This document shows positions 1-6,800 of a stretch of 10,234 bases of DNA, in pieces. A program made the translations under genes and the position numbers. Every line of letters starts with the position of its first letter. Within the stretch, counting starts at the first letter, position 1. Origin of the DNA: DASXPG01 sp044449445 (GTDB lineage Bacteria; Gemmatimonadota; Gemmatimonadetes; Gemmatimonadales; JACORV01); assembly GCA_044449445.1 (NCBI GenBank), contig JBIOIA010000092.1, forward strand, positions 1-10,234. The letters run 5' to 3'. Under the pieces are notes generated by a model. The model saw only the letters and a list, made by a program, of their open reading frames with translations. It made no database searches and was not told the origin of the DNA.

Positions 1-864
1 GCGCCGCGGCGCGCACCACCACCACAGGATCGCACCGACCGGCGCCGCGGCGGCGACGGCGTCGAGCGGGCGGAAACTGGTCTCGAGTCCGAGCGCGAGC
101 CCGGCGAGCGCGGCGAATGCGAGCGGCCGCCGCTCCGTGGCAAGCGTCGCGGCGGCGGCCGCGACCATCGCCAGAGCAGCGGCACCGAGGTGGCTCATCT
201 CGCTGCCTGCGATCGCGACGACGAACGGCGACGCGCACATCAGGATCAACGTGAAGCGCGCGGTCGCCTCGCCGGCGCACCAGCGCGCAACACGATAGGA
301 GGCGATGGCCAGAAGTGCGGCGAGCAGCGGGTTGAGCAGCCACCACGCGCCCGCCGCGAGGCCGGCCGCGAGCACGGCCGACTGGCCGGGCGGGTACTGC
401 GCGTACCACTTGTCCGGACCGAGGATCATCTGAAGCGTGCCGAAGTTCGCCAGCTCGGCCGGCGGAGGCATCCAGGCGCGCCCGGCCAGGAACATCCGCG
501 CCTGGAACAGCTGCGCGAAGCCGTCCACGTTGCGCGGGTTGGAGGCGAACACGTACAGCGTGACGGCCACGGCGAGCGCGGCGAGCAGCGCCGCCATCGC
601 GCCCGCGAACCAGCCGGAGGGGACCGTCATGACGCGGCGCCACAGCCCGAGCAGCATGGCATCGGCTCGGCCGCCCGTGAGCGCGAGGGCGAGCGCCACC
701 GCCAGCGCCGCGACGGCAGACCCGGCGGCCCACAGCTGCCACTCGCCCGAGAAGTAGCGCGGGTCGGCGTTGTCCCACCAGATCGAGAACGGAACGGCCG
801 ACCACGCCGCGACCAGGACCGCCGCGGCCGGCAGCGCGATCGTCGGCCAGCGCGTGCTCCTCAC
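1..864 (-). CDS. GT39/PMT-like multi-pass membrane glycosyltransferase, C-terminus cut by window edge
   Basis: An open frame of 288 codons on the minus strand starts at GTG (864-862) and runs off the left edge with no stop. I translated it by hand from the complement. Hydrophobic segments lie at about residues 9-24, 45-64, 84-105, 160-190, 203-222, 226-242 and 248-262. After the third comes NVDGFAQLFQARMF (112-125), then a YPPGQ motif (157-161) and NPLLAALLAIASYRVAR (178-194). This order resembles bacterial GT39-like (GT-C) proteins, which transfer a sugar from a polyprenyl-phosphate donor in the periplasm. In that family the first loop normally carries Asp-Glu; here it is Asp113-Gly114. The GTG overlaps the TGA of the upstream gene by 4 bp (GTGA), suggesting translational coupling; the ribosome-binding site is weak. 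The acceptor and sugar are unknown. It could be an inactive or divergent family member. Confidence 0.82.
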   Translation of the reverse strand, partial: MRSTRWPTIALPAAAVLVAAWSAVPFSIWWDNADPRYFSGEWQLWAAGSAVAALAVALALALTGGRADAMLLGLWRRVMTVPSGWFAGAMAALLAALAVAVTLYVFASNPRNVDGFAQLFQARMFLAGRAWMPPPAELANFGTLQMILGPDKWYAQYPPGQSAVLAAGLAAGAWWLLNPLLAALLAIASYRVARWCAGEATARFTLILMCASPFVVAIAGSEMSHLGAAALAMVAAAAATLATERRPLAFAALAGLALGLETSFRPLDAVAAAAPVGAILWWWCAPRR

Positions 865-2606
865 GGCGCGCGTGCGAGCCGCCCGACGAACAGCAGCGGT
901 GTCTCGTCCACGGGATCGAGACGCACCTCCTCGCCGGGAGGCGCCGAAGCGGAGTCGAGGAGCACGGCGGTGAACGCCCGCGGCGGGTTCCTGAGCGGCG
1001 AGGGCTCGAACCTGGACATCACGACGATCGCCGCCGACTGGGCCTGCGCGTAGCGCGCGATGCGGTCGAACGAGTCGTATGGCAGCACGCGCCAATCCCG
1101 CCCGGCGTACAGCGCGATCGCCGGATGCCAGCTCACGATCCGCGCGCCTGCCGGCAGGTGCGCGCCGAGATACTCGCCGACCGCGCGGCGCGCCGCGGCC
1201 AGCTGCTGGAGCGGCGTGTCCTGGTTCCATGACCTCACGAAATCGCGGGTAGTCGGGACCGCCAGGACCAGCGCCACTGCTGCGGGCACGAGTCGCCACG
1301 CGCCCTCGCGGCCCACGCGGCGCTCGAGCAGCTCTCCCAGCCTCACGGCGCCGCCGCCGGCCAGGATGCACGCCACCGGCGCGAGTATCAGCAGCGCGCG
1401 CGGCTCGGTGTAGGCCAGCAGCGCCGGGAGGAGCGCCGTCACCGCCGCGGAGCCAAGCCACAGCGCGGCGTCCAGCCGCGCCGCCACTCGCGATGCACCG
1501 AAGATCGCAAGCAGCACGACCCACAGCGGCACGACGATGTCGATGCCGCGCAGCAACGTCCCCATCGCGCTCGGCGGTGCGGTCGCGCGCCGCGGCGGCG
1601 TCCCCGCGCCCGCAGCGGCCCCGGTTCGCGCGGCAATCGTGTCACGGGCCGTGGGCTCGCTCAGCGGAGGGCCGCCCGAGGGACGCGTCGCTCGCGCGAC
1701 GCCCCAGTACTGCGACGCCATCCGCGTGCCGCTCGCATCGAGCGCGTAGAGCGTACGCCACAGTGTTTCGCGATCGCCGCCCCACACGAACGCACGCACC
1801 GCTTCGCTCCCGCCCTGGGTGCTCGTCGCTCCCGCGGCGGGGACGCTCGTCACGGGCGCGTCCTCGGACGCGGCGGCCTGCACCCGTCCCGACAACGCCC
1901 AGCGGCCGAGGGCGGAATGGAGATAGACGAGATACGGCAGTGCGACCAGCGCGCCCGCGGCCACGGCGAGGGCGGCTCGCGGCAGCAGCCTGGCGCGGCG
2001 CCTGACCAGCAGCAGGGCCGCCGTCGCGGCCGCGAGCGCGGCGGCCAGCACGATCCCCTCGAGGCGCGTGCAGTACGCGAGCCCGGCGCACACGCCGGCA
2101 GCGATCCACGCGCGAGACGTGCCGCCGTCCGCTGCCCGAGCCGCGAGCGCGATCGCAGCGACTCCGAGGACGAGAAACAGCGGCTCGCTGCCGAAATAGA
2201 GATTCCAGCGTTCGCCGGGAAAGAACGGCAGGAATGCGATCAGCGCCGGGAACAGCGCGACGAACAGCGCCGTGACCAGCGCGCCGCGCGGCCCGAACCA
2301 GCGACGCGCCAGCGACGCCGCGGGCAGCACCAGCAGCGCGCCGCTGACCGCCGCGATGAGACGCGAGGCGAAGATCCCGCCCGCGCCGAGCAGCGACAGC
2401 GCCGCAACGAGCAGCGGCTCGAGCGGCGAGAGGGCCACGTGGGGCAAGCCGTTCAGCGCGAAGCCATGCCCGGCGCGCAGGCTCCGGGCGAGGAGCAGAT
2501 AGTATCCCTCGTCGTATACGAGGTAGTCGCCGCGCACGGCGAGAAGTACCGCGCGCACGAGGATCGCGAGCGCGACGATCGAGGCGACTTGGCGGCGCTC
2601 GCTCAA
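861..2606 (-). CDS. GT39 family (PMT_2-like) membrane glycosyltransferase
   Basis: A 581-residue multi-pass protein. I chose the TTG at 2606-2604: it overlaps the TGA of the preceding gene and has an AAGGG Shine-Dalgarno sequence 9 nt upstream (2620-2616). The frame is open further upstream, but that part only shadows the neighbouring glycosyltransferase. After the first helix (about 6-25) comes YDEGYY with Asp32-Glu33, the catalytic acidic pair of GT-C enzymes. A second loop has SEPLF (140-144), also typical. Helices follow to about residue 230. A long loop (about 231-353) rich in Ala, Thr, Pro and Gly comes next, then four helices (about 354-370, 378-400, 403-421, 436-451) with YTEPRALLIL, similar to the usual PRYLL motif. 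A soluble tail of about 130 residues closes the protein. The likely role is periplasmic transfer of a sugar from a polyprenyl-phosphate carrier to a glycan, lipid or protein. The substrate cannot be told. Confidence 0.9.
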   Translation of the reverse strand: MSERRQVASIVALAILVRAVLLAVRGDYLVYDEGYYLLLARSLRAGHGFALNGLPHVALSPLEPLLVAALSLLGAGGIFASRLIAAVSGALLVLPAASLARRWFGPRGALVTALFVALFPALIAFLPFFPGERWNLYFGSEPLFLVLGVAAIALAARAADGGTSRAWIAAGVCAGLAYCTRLEGIVLAAALAAATAALLLVRRRARLLPRAALAVAAGALVALPYLVYLHSALGRWALSGRVQAAASEDAPVTSVPAAGATSTQGGSEAVRAFVWGGDRETLWRTLYALDASGTRMASQYWGVARATRPSGGPPLSEPTARDTIAARTGAAAGAGTPPRRATAPPSAMGTLLRGIDIVVPLWVVLLAIFGASRVAARLDAALWLGSAAVTALLPALLAYTEPRALLILAPVACILAGGGAVRLGELLERRVGREGAWRLVPAAVALVLAVPTTRDFVRSWNQDTPLQQLAAARRAVGEYLGAHLPAGARIVSWHPAIALYAGRDWRVLPYDSFDRIARYAQAQSAAIVVMSRFEPSPLRNPPRAFTAVLLDSASAPPGEEVRLDPVDETPLLFVGRLARAP

Positions 2607-3604
2607 GCGTGCTCGCCCTTCATCAGCATGCCGAGTCGCCTGGGCAGCGCCCGGGCCGCGCGGCCCAGGTCGCCCCACGGGCTCTCGAGCATGGAGATCA
2701 GCCTCGACACGGGCACCGTGCGCAGGCGATAGATGCGCCGGCGCTCGCGCAGCACCTCCGGCACTTTGAGCCAGAACGCGAACCACGCCTTTACCGTGAC
2801 GCGCCACGGCCGATCGTAGAAGATCGGATCGAGCCACGGCCACAGCAGCACGACCGGTCCCCAGCCGATTACGCGCCGCGCCGGCATCGTCTGGAAGAAC
2901 AGCTTGAGCCCGTTGCGCACCAGCAGGAAGATCTTGACCTCGGGCGCGCGGCTCGCGGTGGTCGAGAAGCGATGTCGCACGACGGCGCGGGGTTCGTACC
3001 AGCAGCGGAATCCCGCGAGCTGCGCGCGGATCCCGATGTCCACGTCCTCGAAGAACGCGAAGAAGCCCTCGTCGAAGTATCCGACGCGCTCGAACAGCTC
3101 GCGCCGGTAAGCGGCGGCGCCCGCGCACGCGCTGAGGAGCTCGCGCGGCTGGTCGAACGCGGGCCCGTCGGGCTGGCCGCGGCCGATGTTCCAGGGCAGC
3201 AGGCTCATCGCGTCACCGGCCGCGTCGATGAGCTCGGGATGGTGCGCATTGAGCATCTTGCAGGCCACGAAGCCGATCTCGGGCCGCTCATCGAGCACCC
3301 GGACCAGAGCCTCGAGCCAGCCCGGCTCGGCCTCGACGTCGTTGTTGAGGCAGACCAGGATCTCGCCCTCGGCCGCCCGGAGCCCCGCATTCGTGGCGGC
3401 GGCGAATCCCTTGTTGCTGCCGAGAAGGATGAGTCGCGCGCGCGGAAACTCGGCGGCCAGCATCGCGCCCGTGCCGTCCGTGGAGCCGTTGTCCACGACC
3501 ACGGCCTCGAAGTCGGTGAACGTCTGCGCCGCCAGCGTGCGCAGGCATTCCCGCAGCACGGCGGCGCCGTTCCAGGTGGGAATGACGATGCTGACGCGCG
3601 CCAA
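2603..3604 (-). CDS. GT2 family glycosyltransferase (rhamnosyltransferase/WbbL-like)
   Basis: A 333-residue GT-A fold inverting transferase, probably cytoplasmic or membrane-peripheral. Motifs in order: VSIVIPTWNG (4-13, nucleotide-binding strand and loop), VVDNGSTDGT (36-45), GSNKGFAAATNAG (62-74, typical of rhamnosyltransferase-type GT2), LNNDVEA (86-92, divalent metal/nucleotide-sugar motif), a CAGAA segment near 160 and FFEDVDIGIR (184-193, with the ED that positions the catalytic base). His211 in VVRHRFS follows. The C-terminal third has aromatic amphipathic stretches (235-285) that may touch the membrane. The start is TTG at 3604-3602: an in-frame TAG lies just one codon upstream and the VSIVIP strand begins at residue 4, so no earlier start is possible. 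It is the first gene of the left block, and its TGA overlaps the start of the next gene. The donor sugar cannot be read from sequence; dTDP-rhamnose is only a family-based guess. Confidence 0.93.
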   Translation of the reverse strand: MARVSIVIPTWNGAAVLRECLRTLAAQTFTDFEAVVVDNGSTDGTGAMLAAEFPRARLILLGSNKGFAAATNAGLRAAEGEILVCLNNDVEAEPGWLEALVRVLDERPEIGFVACKMLNAHHPELIDAAGDAMSLLPWNIGRGQPDGPAFDQPRELLSACAGAAAYRRELFERVGYFDEGFFAFFEDVDIGIRAQLAGFRCWYEPRAVVRHRFSTTASRAPEVKIFLLVRNGLKLFFQTMPARRVIGWGPVVLLWPWLDPIFYDRPWRVTVKAWFAFWLKVPEVLRERRRIYRLRTVPVSRLISMLESPWGDLGRAARALPRRLGMLMKGEHA

Positions 3605-3628
3605 GCGCTATGCGCGCCGCGCTCCGGC

Positions 3629-3657
3629 TGGACAGCACGCCGGTGCGACCTTAGGAT
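3629..3657 (+). promoter_or_regulatory. Candidate sigma-70-type promoter for the plus-strand operon
   Basis: The 114-bp divergent gap between the starts at 3604 (minus) and 3719 (plus) contains TGGACA (3629-3634; five of six matches to TTGACA), a 17-bp spacer, and TAGGAT (3652-3657; four of six to TATAAT, and like the TAGRRT -10 boxes of Streptomyces). Transcription would start near 3664, leaving a leader of about 55 nt to the TTG start. A short inverted repeat, CCGGC (3624-3628) and GCCGG (3639-3643), straddles the -35 and could be an operator, but at 5 bp it may be chance in such GC-rich DNA. On the minus strand TATCCT (3658-3653) could serve as a -10 for the left block, but I see no good matching -35. 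Confidence 0.5.
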
Positions 3658-3718
3658 AGCCCCCATCGAGACCGAGAGCCCTGACCGTCATGACGTCCTT
3701 CCCACGTGGCGGGATACC

Positions 3719-4507
3719 TTGGCGGCACGCCTGGACCGCCTGGCTCGGACCGTTCGGCGGCCCCATTGGTGGCTCCGGGAGCTCGCGGTCCTTCATCAAT
3801 ACCGAGCGCAACTCGCCAAGGCAAGAAACGATCCCATCTACCCGCAGCTGTTCGACCGGAACAGGACGCCGCTGGTCACCGTCCGCATCGCGACGTGGAA
3901 CCGGGCGGCCATCCTGTGCGAGCGCACGCTGCCGACGGTCCTCGCCCAGACCTACCCACACATCGAAGTCCTGGTGGTCGGCGATCACTGCACCGACGAC
4001 ACGGCCGAGCGCATCCGCGCCCTCGGCGATTCCAGGATCCGATTCGTGAACCTGCCGGAGCGCGGCACGTACCCCGACGAGCCGTTCGCCCGCTGGATGG
4101 TCGCGGGCGCCGCACCCATGAATTACGCCCTCGGCGAGGCGAAGGGCGAGTGGCTTGCCCCGCTCGACGACGACGACGAGTTCACTCCGGATCACGTCGA
4201 AGCGCTGCTCGAGACGGGTCGCCGCGAGCGCGCGGAAATGGCGTTCGGGATCGCGCGCATGCGGCTTCTGACCGGCGAGTGGCGCGACGTCGGCTCGTTG
4301 CCGCTGCGCCGCGACCACGTGTGCCACTCCGCGGTGTTCTACTGGACCGGCCTGCGCTTCATGCCGCACGACGTGACAGCCTGGAAGCTCGGCGAGCCGG
4401 GCGACTGGAACCTGTGGCGGCGCATGAAGTGGATAGGCGTCAGGATCGCACACCTGCCGCGCCTCGTCGCCGTCCACCACCTGGAGCGCAGCCGATGGGG
4501 CGCGTAG
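3719..4507 (+). CDS. GT2 family glycosyltransferase
   Basis: A 262-residue GT-A enzyme if started at TTG 3719. After a basic, Trp-containing leader and a DPIYP segment (38-42) come PLVTVRIATWNRA (51-63, donor-binding strand), VVGDHCTDDT (86-95, in place of the usual VDDGSTD), LAPLDDDDEFTPDH (146-159, acidic metal-binding motif) and GEPGDWNLWRRM (225-236, in the position of the catalytic-base region). It probably adds one sugar to a lipid-linked repeat unit in the cytoplasm. The start is uncertain. In this frame there is no ATG or GTG between the promoter and 3719. The ATG at 3690 lies in another frame, whose product does not look like protein. TTG 3719 has only a poor, very close GGGA site. 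The frame stays open far upstream, but only over the antisense of the neighbouring gene. It is the first gene of the plus operon and overlaps the next by 13 bp. Confidence 0.85.
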   Translation: MAARLDRLARTVRRPHWWLRELAVLHQYRAQLAKARNDPIYPQLFDRNRTPLVTVRIATWNRAAILCERTLPTVLAQTYPHIEVLVVGDHCTDDTAERIRALGDSRIRFVNLPERGTYPDEPFARWMVAGAAPMNYALGEAKGEWLAPLDDDDEFTPDHVEALLETGRRERAEMAFGIARMRLLTGEWRDVGSLPLRRDHVCHSAVFYWTGLRFMPHDVTAWKLGEPGDWNLWRRMKWIGVRIAHLPRLVAVHHLERSRWGA

Positions 4508-5127
4508 GCAACGTCTGGATCATCGGCGCCGGTGGCTTCGCGCGCGAGACGCTCAACGTGTACCTGAACGCGGGGCGTGGCGACGAGGTCGGCGGGTTCC
4601 TGGAGGAGAATGCGGAAGCGGGGCGCGTTGTTAACGACAAGCCGGTGAAGGACTGGTCGGAGCTGCGCTCGCTGCCCAAGGGCACGAAACTCATCGCAGC
4701 CATCGGCAGCGCCGCGCGCGGCCGCCTGATCGACGAGGCGGCCAAGCTCGGCTTCGGCTTCGACACGGCGATCCATCCGTCGGCGAACCGCTCGCAGTGG
4801 GTCACGATCCGCGAGGGCTGCGTGGTGTGCGCCAACTGCATTCTCACGACGCAGATCGACGTCGGGCCGCACACGATTCTCAACCTCGCGTGCACCGTCG
4901 GCCACGACGTGTCGATCGGCCGGCTGGTGACGCTCTCGCCGGGCGTCCACGTGAGCGGCCGCGTCACCATCGAAGACGAGGTGTTCGTCGGGACCGGCGC
5001 CGTGATCATCGAGCGGGTGCGCATCGGCAAGGGCGCGGTGATCGGTGCGGGCGCCGTCGTGACCAGGGACGTTCCCGCCGGCGTCACCGCCGCCGGCGTC
5101 CCCGCCAGGCCGCTCAAAGGCCCGTGA
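4495..5127 (+). CDS. NeuD/PglD-type sugar O- or N-acetyltransferase (left-handed beta-helix)
   Basis: A 210-residue protein matching the usual length of the NeuD/PglD/EpsM-type acyltransferases, which transfer acetyl from acetyl-CoA to a (usually amino) sugar nucleotide. The N-terminal Rossmann-like sugar-nucleotide domain shows VWIIGAGGFARET (7-19). A hexapeptide-repeat beta-helix runs from about residue 95 to 195, with repeats such as VSIGRL, VTIEDEVFVG and VRIGKGAVIGAGAVV. It ends with VPAGVTAAGVPARPLKG, the typical acetyl-CoA-side tail. His137-Asp138 in TVGHDVSIG sits where PglD has its catalytic base histidine. Start ATG 4495 has GGAG (4482-4485) 9 nt upstream and overlaps the preceding gene by 13 bp. 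A CxxCxxC spacing (C109, C112, C115) inside the helix is unusual. The aminotransferase two genes downstream suggests N-acetylation of an amino-deoxy sugar, but O-acetylation cannot be excluded. Confidence 0.92.
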   Translation: MGRVGNVWIIGAGGFARETLNVYLNAGRGDEVGGFLEENAEAGRVVNDKPVKDWSELRSLPKGTKLIAAIGSAARGRLIDEAAKLGFGFDTAIHPSANRSQWVTIREGCVVCANCILTTQIDVGPHTILNLACTVGHDVSIGRLVTLSPGVHVSGRVTIEDEVFVGTGAVIIERVRIGKGAVIGAGAVVTRDVPAGVTAAGVPARPLKGP

Positions 5128-5705
5128 TGGGCCCGCTCACATGGCTGCGGCTGCGCCGCCTCCCGCGGCACGGCCTCAAGCTCCACCTGGGCTGCGGCAC
5201 CGTGCGCCTCGAGGGCTGGGTGAACGTCGACATCGAGACGAGCCAGGCGGACCTCACGCTCGACATCACGCGCGGCCTTCCCCTGCCCGACGGCGCGGCG
5301 CGGCTCATCTATCACGAGCACGTGATGGAGCACATCACCGTCGACGAGGCGAAGGCGTGCCTGCGCGACTGGTTCCGCCTGCTGGAGCCCGGCGGCGTGC
5401 TGCGCATCGCGACGCCGGACCTCGCGTACGTCGTCGAGCGATACCGCGGGGACTGGCGCGACCAGGCCTGGCTGAAGCTCCCGGAGTACGCGTTCATCCG
5501 GACGCGCGCCGAGATGCTCAACACGTCGTTGCGCTGGTGGGGTCACCAGTACCTGTACGACGAAGAGGAGCTGCGGCGGCGCATGAACGACGCCGGCTTC
5601 GCGACGATCCGCCGCTGCGCCCTCGGCGAGAGCCCGGTGGCCGAGCTGGCGAGGCTCGAAACGCGGGAAGACTCGCAGCTGATTCTCGAGGGCGTGCGGA
5701 CATGA
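5127..5705 (+). CDS. Small class I SAM-dependent methyltransferase (Methyltransf_11/COG4627-like)
   Basis: A 192-residue cytoplasmic protein. Motif I is LKLHLGCGTVRLEGWVNVDI (17-36), in which the glycine loop binds S-adenosylmethionine and the Asp ending the next strand binds the ribose. It continues with ADLTLDI (41-47), LPLPDGAARLIYHEHVMEHI (51-70), LEPGGVLRIATPDL (86-99) and a C-terminal YLYDEEELRRRMNDAGF (143-158). This pattern is characteristic of the predicted SAM methyltransferases common in glycan loci. The acceptor is unknown: it could be a sugar hydroxyl, a phosphate or a pathway intermediate. The start ATG 5127 shares one base with the upstream TGA (TGATG) and has AAAGG six bases upstream (5116-5120). 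Its own TGA overlaps the aminotransferase ATG (ATGA), so it is tightly coupled within the operon. At 192 residues it is short, but all core motifs are present. Confidence 0.9.
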   Translation: MGPLTWLRLRRLPRHGLKLHLGCGTVRLEGWVNVDIETSQADLTLDITRGLPLPDGAARLIYHEHVMEHITVDEAKACLRDWFRLLEPGGVLRIATPDLAYVVERYRGDWRDQAWLKLPEYAFIRTRAEMLNTSLRWWGHQYLYDEEELRRRMNDAGFATIRRCALGESPVAELARLETREDSQLILEGVRT

Positions 5706-6799
5706 TCCCGATCACGCGCCCCGAGCTGCCCCCGCTCCAGGACTACGTCAAGCTGCTCGAGCAGGTCTGGAGCAGCCGGATGCTGTCGAACTTCGGCGCG
5801 TTCGCGCAGCTGTTCGAGCGGCGCTCGCAGGCCTTGATCGGCACGCCGCGCGTCCGGGCGGTCGCGAGCGGCGACACGGGACTGGTCCTCGCGCTCGCCG
5901 CGCTCGACCTGCCGGCGGGCAGCGAGGCGATCGTGCCCTCGTTCACGTTCAACTCGACCATCAACGCCGTGCTGTGGAACCGGCTCGTCCCGGTGTTCGC
6001 GGACATCGACGAGGGCGCGCTCACGGTGCCGGCCTCCGAGATCGACCGGCTCGCCGGCAGGAAGACCAGCGTGGTCGTGGCGACCCACACGTTCGGCAAC
6101 CCGTGCGATGCGGACGCCCTGCGCGCCGCGGCCGGCTCGCGCAAGCTCCCGATCGTGTACGACGCGGCGCACGCCTTCGGCAGCCGTTATCGCGGACGCT
6201 CCGCCGGAACGCTCGGGGATCTGGAGGTTTTCTCGTTCAGCGGAACGAAGCTCGTGACGTCGGCGGAGGGCGGACTGGTGGCGGCATCGAGCGACGCGCT
6301 GATCGAGCGGATCGAGTACCTGCGCGGCTATGGGTTCCTGGGCGACTACGAGACGCGCTGGCCCGGCCTCAACGGCAAGCTGTCGGAGCTTCACGCCGCC
6401 CTCGGCGCCCTCACCGTCCAGACGGCCGAGCGGGCCGTGGCGCAGCGCGCGGCGCTCGCCACGCGCTACCGCGAGCGCCTCGCCGGCGTCGCCGAGATCT
6501 CGTTCCAGCGCATCGATCCCAGGGATCGGACGACCTACAAGGACTTCGCGCTGCTGTGCGCGACGGACCGCGACGGACTCGAGGCGAGACTGAAGGAGGC
6601 CGGCGTGCAGACCAAGCGCTACTTCCGTCCCGCCCACGTCATGCGGGCCTACAAGGGACACGCGCGCGGCCCGTTGCCCGTGACCGAAACCGTGGCGGCG
6701 CGGGTGCTGTGCGTGCCGATGTACAACGACCTCGCCACCGACGACCTGGACCGCATCGCCGAGACGATTCGCCTGCACTACCGGGGTCGCCGCGGCTGA
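5702..6799 (+). CDS. DegT/DnrJ/EryC1/StrS family PLP-dependent sugar aminotransferase
   Basis: A 365-residue fold-type I aminotransferase of normal family length. It would convert a nucleotide-linked keto sugar to an amino sugar, usually with glutamate as amino donor, in the cytoplasm. Visible motifs: a near-N-terminal SSRMLSNFG (24-32); VASGDTGLVLAL (54-65, cofactor phosphate binding, like the usual SGT); PSFTFNSTINAV (79-90); VFADID (98-103); THTFGNPCD (128-136); YDAAHAFGS (153-161), with Asp154 for the pyridine nitrogen and His157; and SFSGTKLVTSAEGG (178-191), in which Lys183 is the Schiff-base lysine. RGYGF (208-212) and LNGKLSELHAALG (223-235) are also typical. Start ATG 5702 has GAGGG (5688-5692) nine bases upstream and overlaps the methyltransferase stop. 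Whether it aminates C3 or C4 cannot be told. No dehydratase, ketoisomerase or epimerase is in the window, so the substrate must come from elsewhere. Confidence 0.94.
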   Translation: MIPITRPELPPLQDYVKLLEQVWSSRMLSNFGAFAQLFERRSQALIGTPRVRAVASGDTGLVLALAALDLPAGSEAIVPSFTFNSTINAVLWNRLVPVFADIDEGALTVPASEIDRLAGRKTSVVVATHTFGNPCDADALRAAAGSRKLPIVYDAAHAFGSRYRGRSAGTLGDLEVFSFSGTKLVTSAEGGLVAASSDALIERIEYLRGYGFLGDYETRWPGLNGKLSELHAALGALTVQTAERAVAQRAALATRYRERLAGVAEISFQRIDPRDRTTYKDFALLCATDRDGLEARLKEAGVQTKRYFRPAHVMRAYKGHARGPLPVTETVAARVLCVPMYNDLATDDLDRIAETIRLHYRGRRG

Positions 6800-6800
6800 C

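Noticed and set aside
190..1053. A 287-codon plus-strand open frame at the left edge
   Set aside because: Arg/Gly/Glu-rich antisense of the two GT39-like genes. The minus strand gives a continuous membrane protein with family motifs instead.
2607..3128. Upstream extension of the GT39 gene to a start at 3128
   Set aside because: It would overlap half of the preceding GT2 gene in another frame and has Arg-rich shadow composition. The TTG at 2606 with AAGGG fits the overlap pattern.
2609..3718. Long upstream extension of the plus-strand GT2 frame
   Set aside because: The open frame reaches back to 2609, but that part is antisense to a clear GT2 gene, has shadow-like composition and would run through the divergent promoter.
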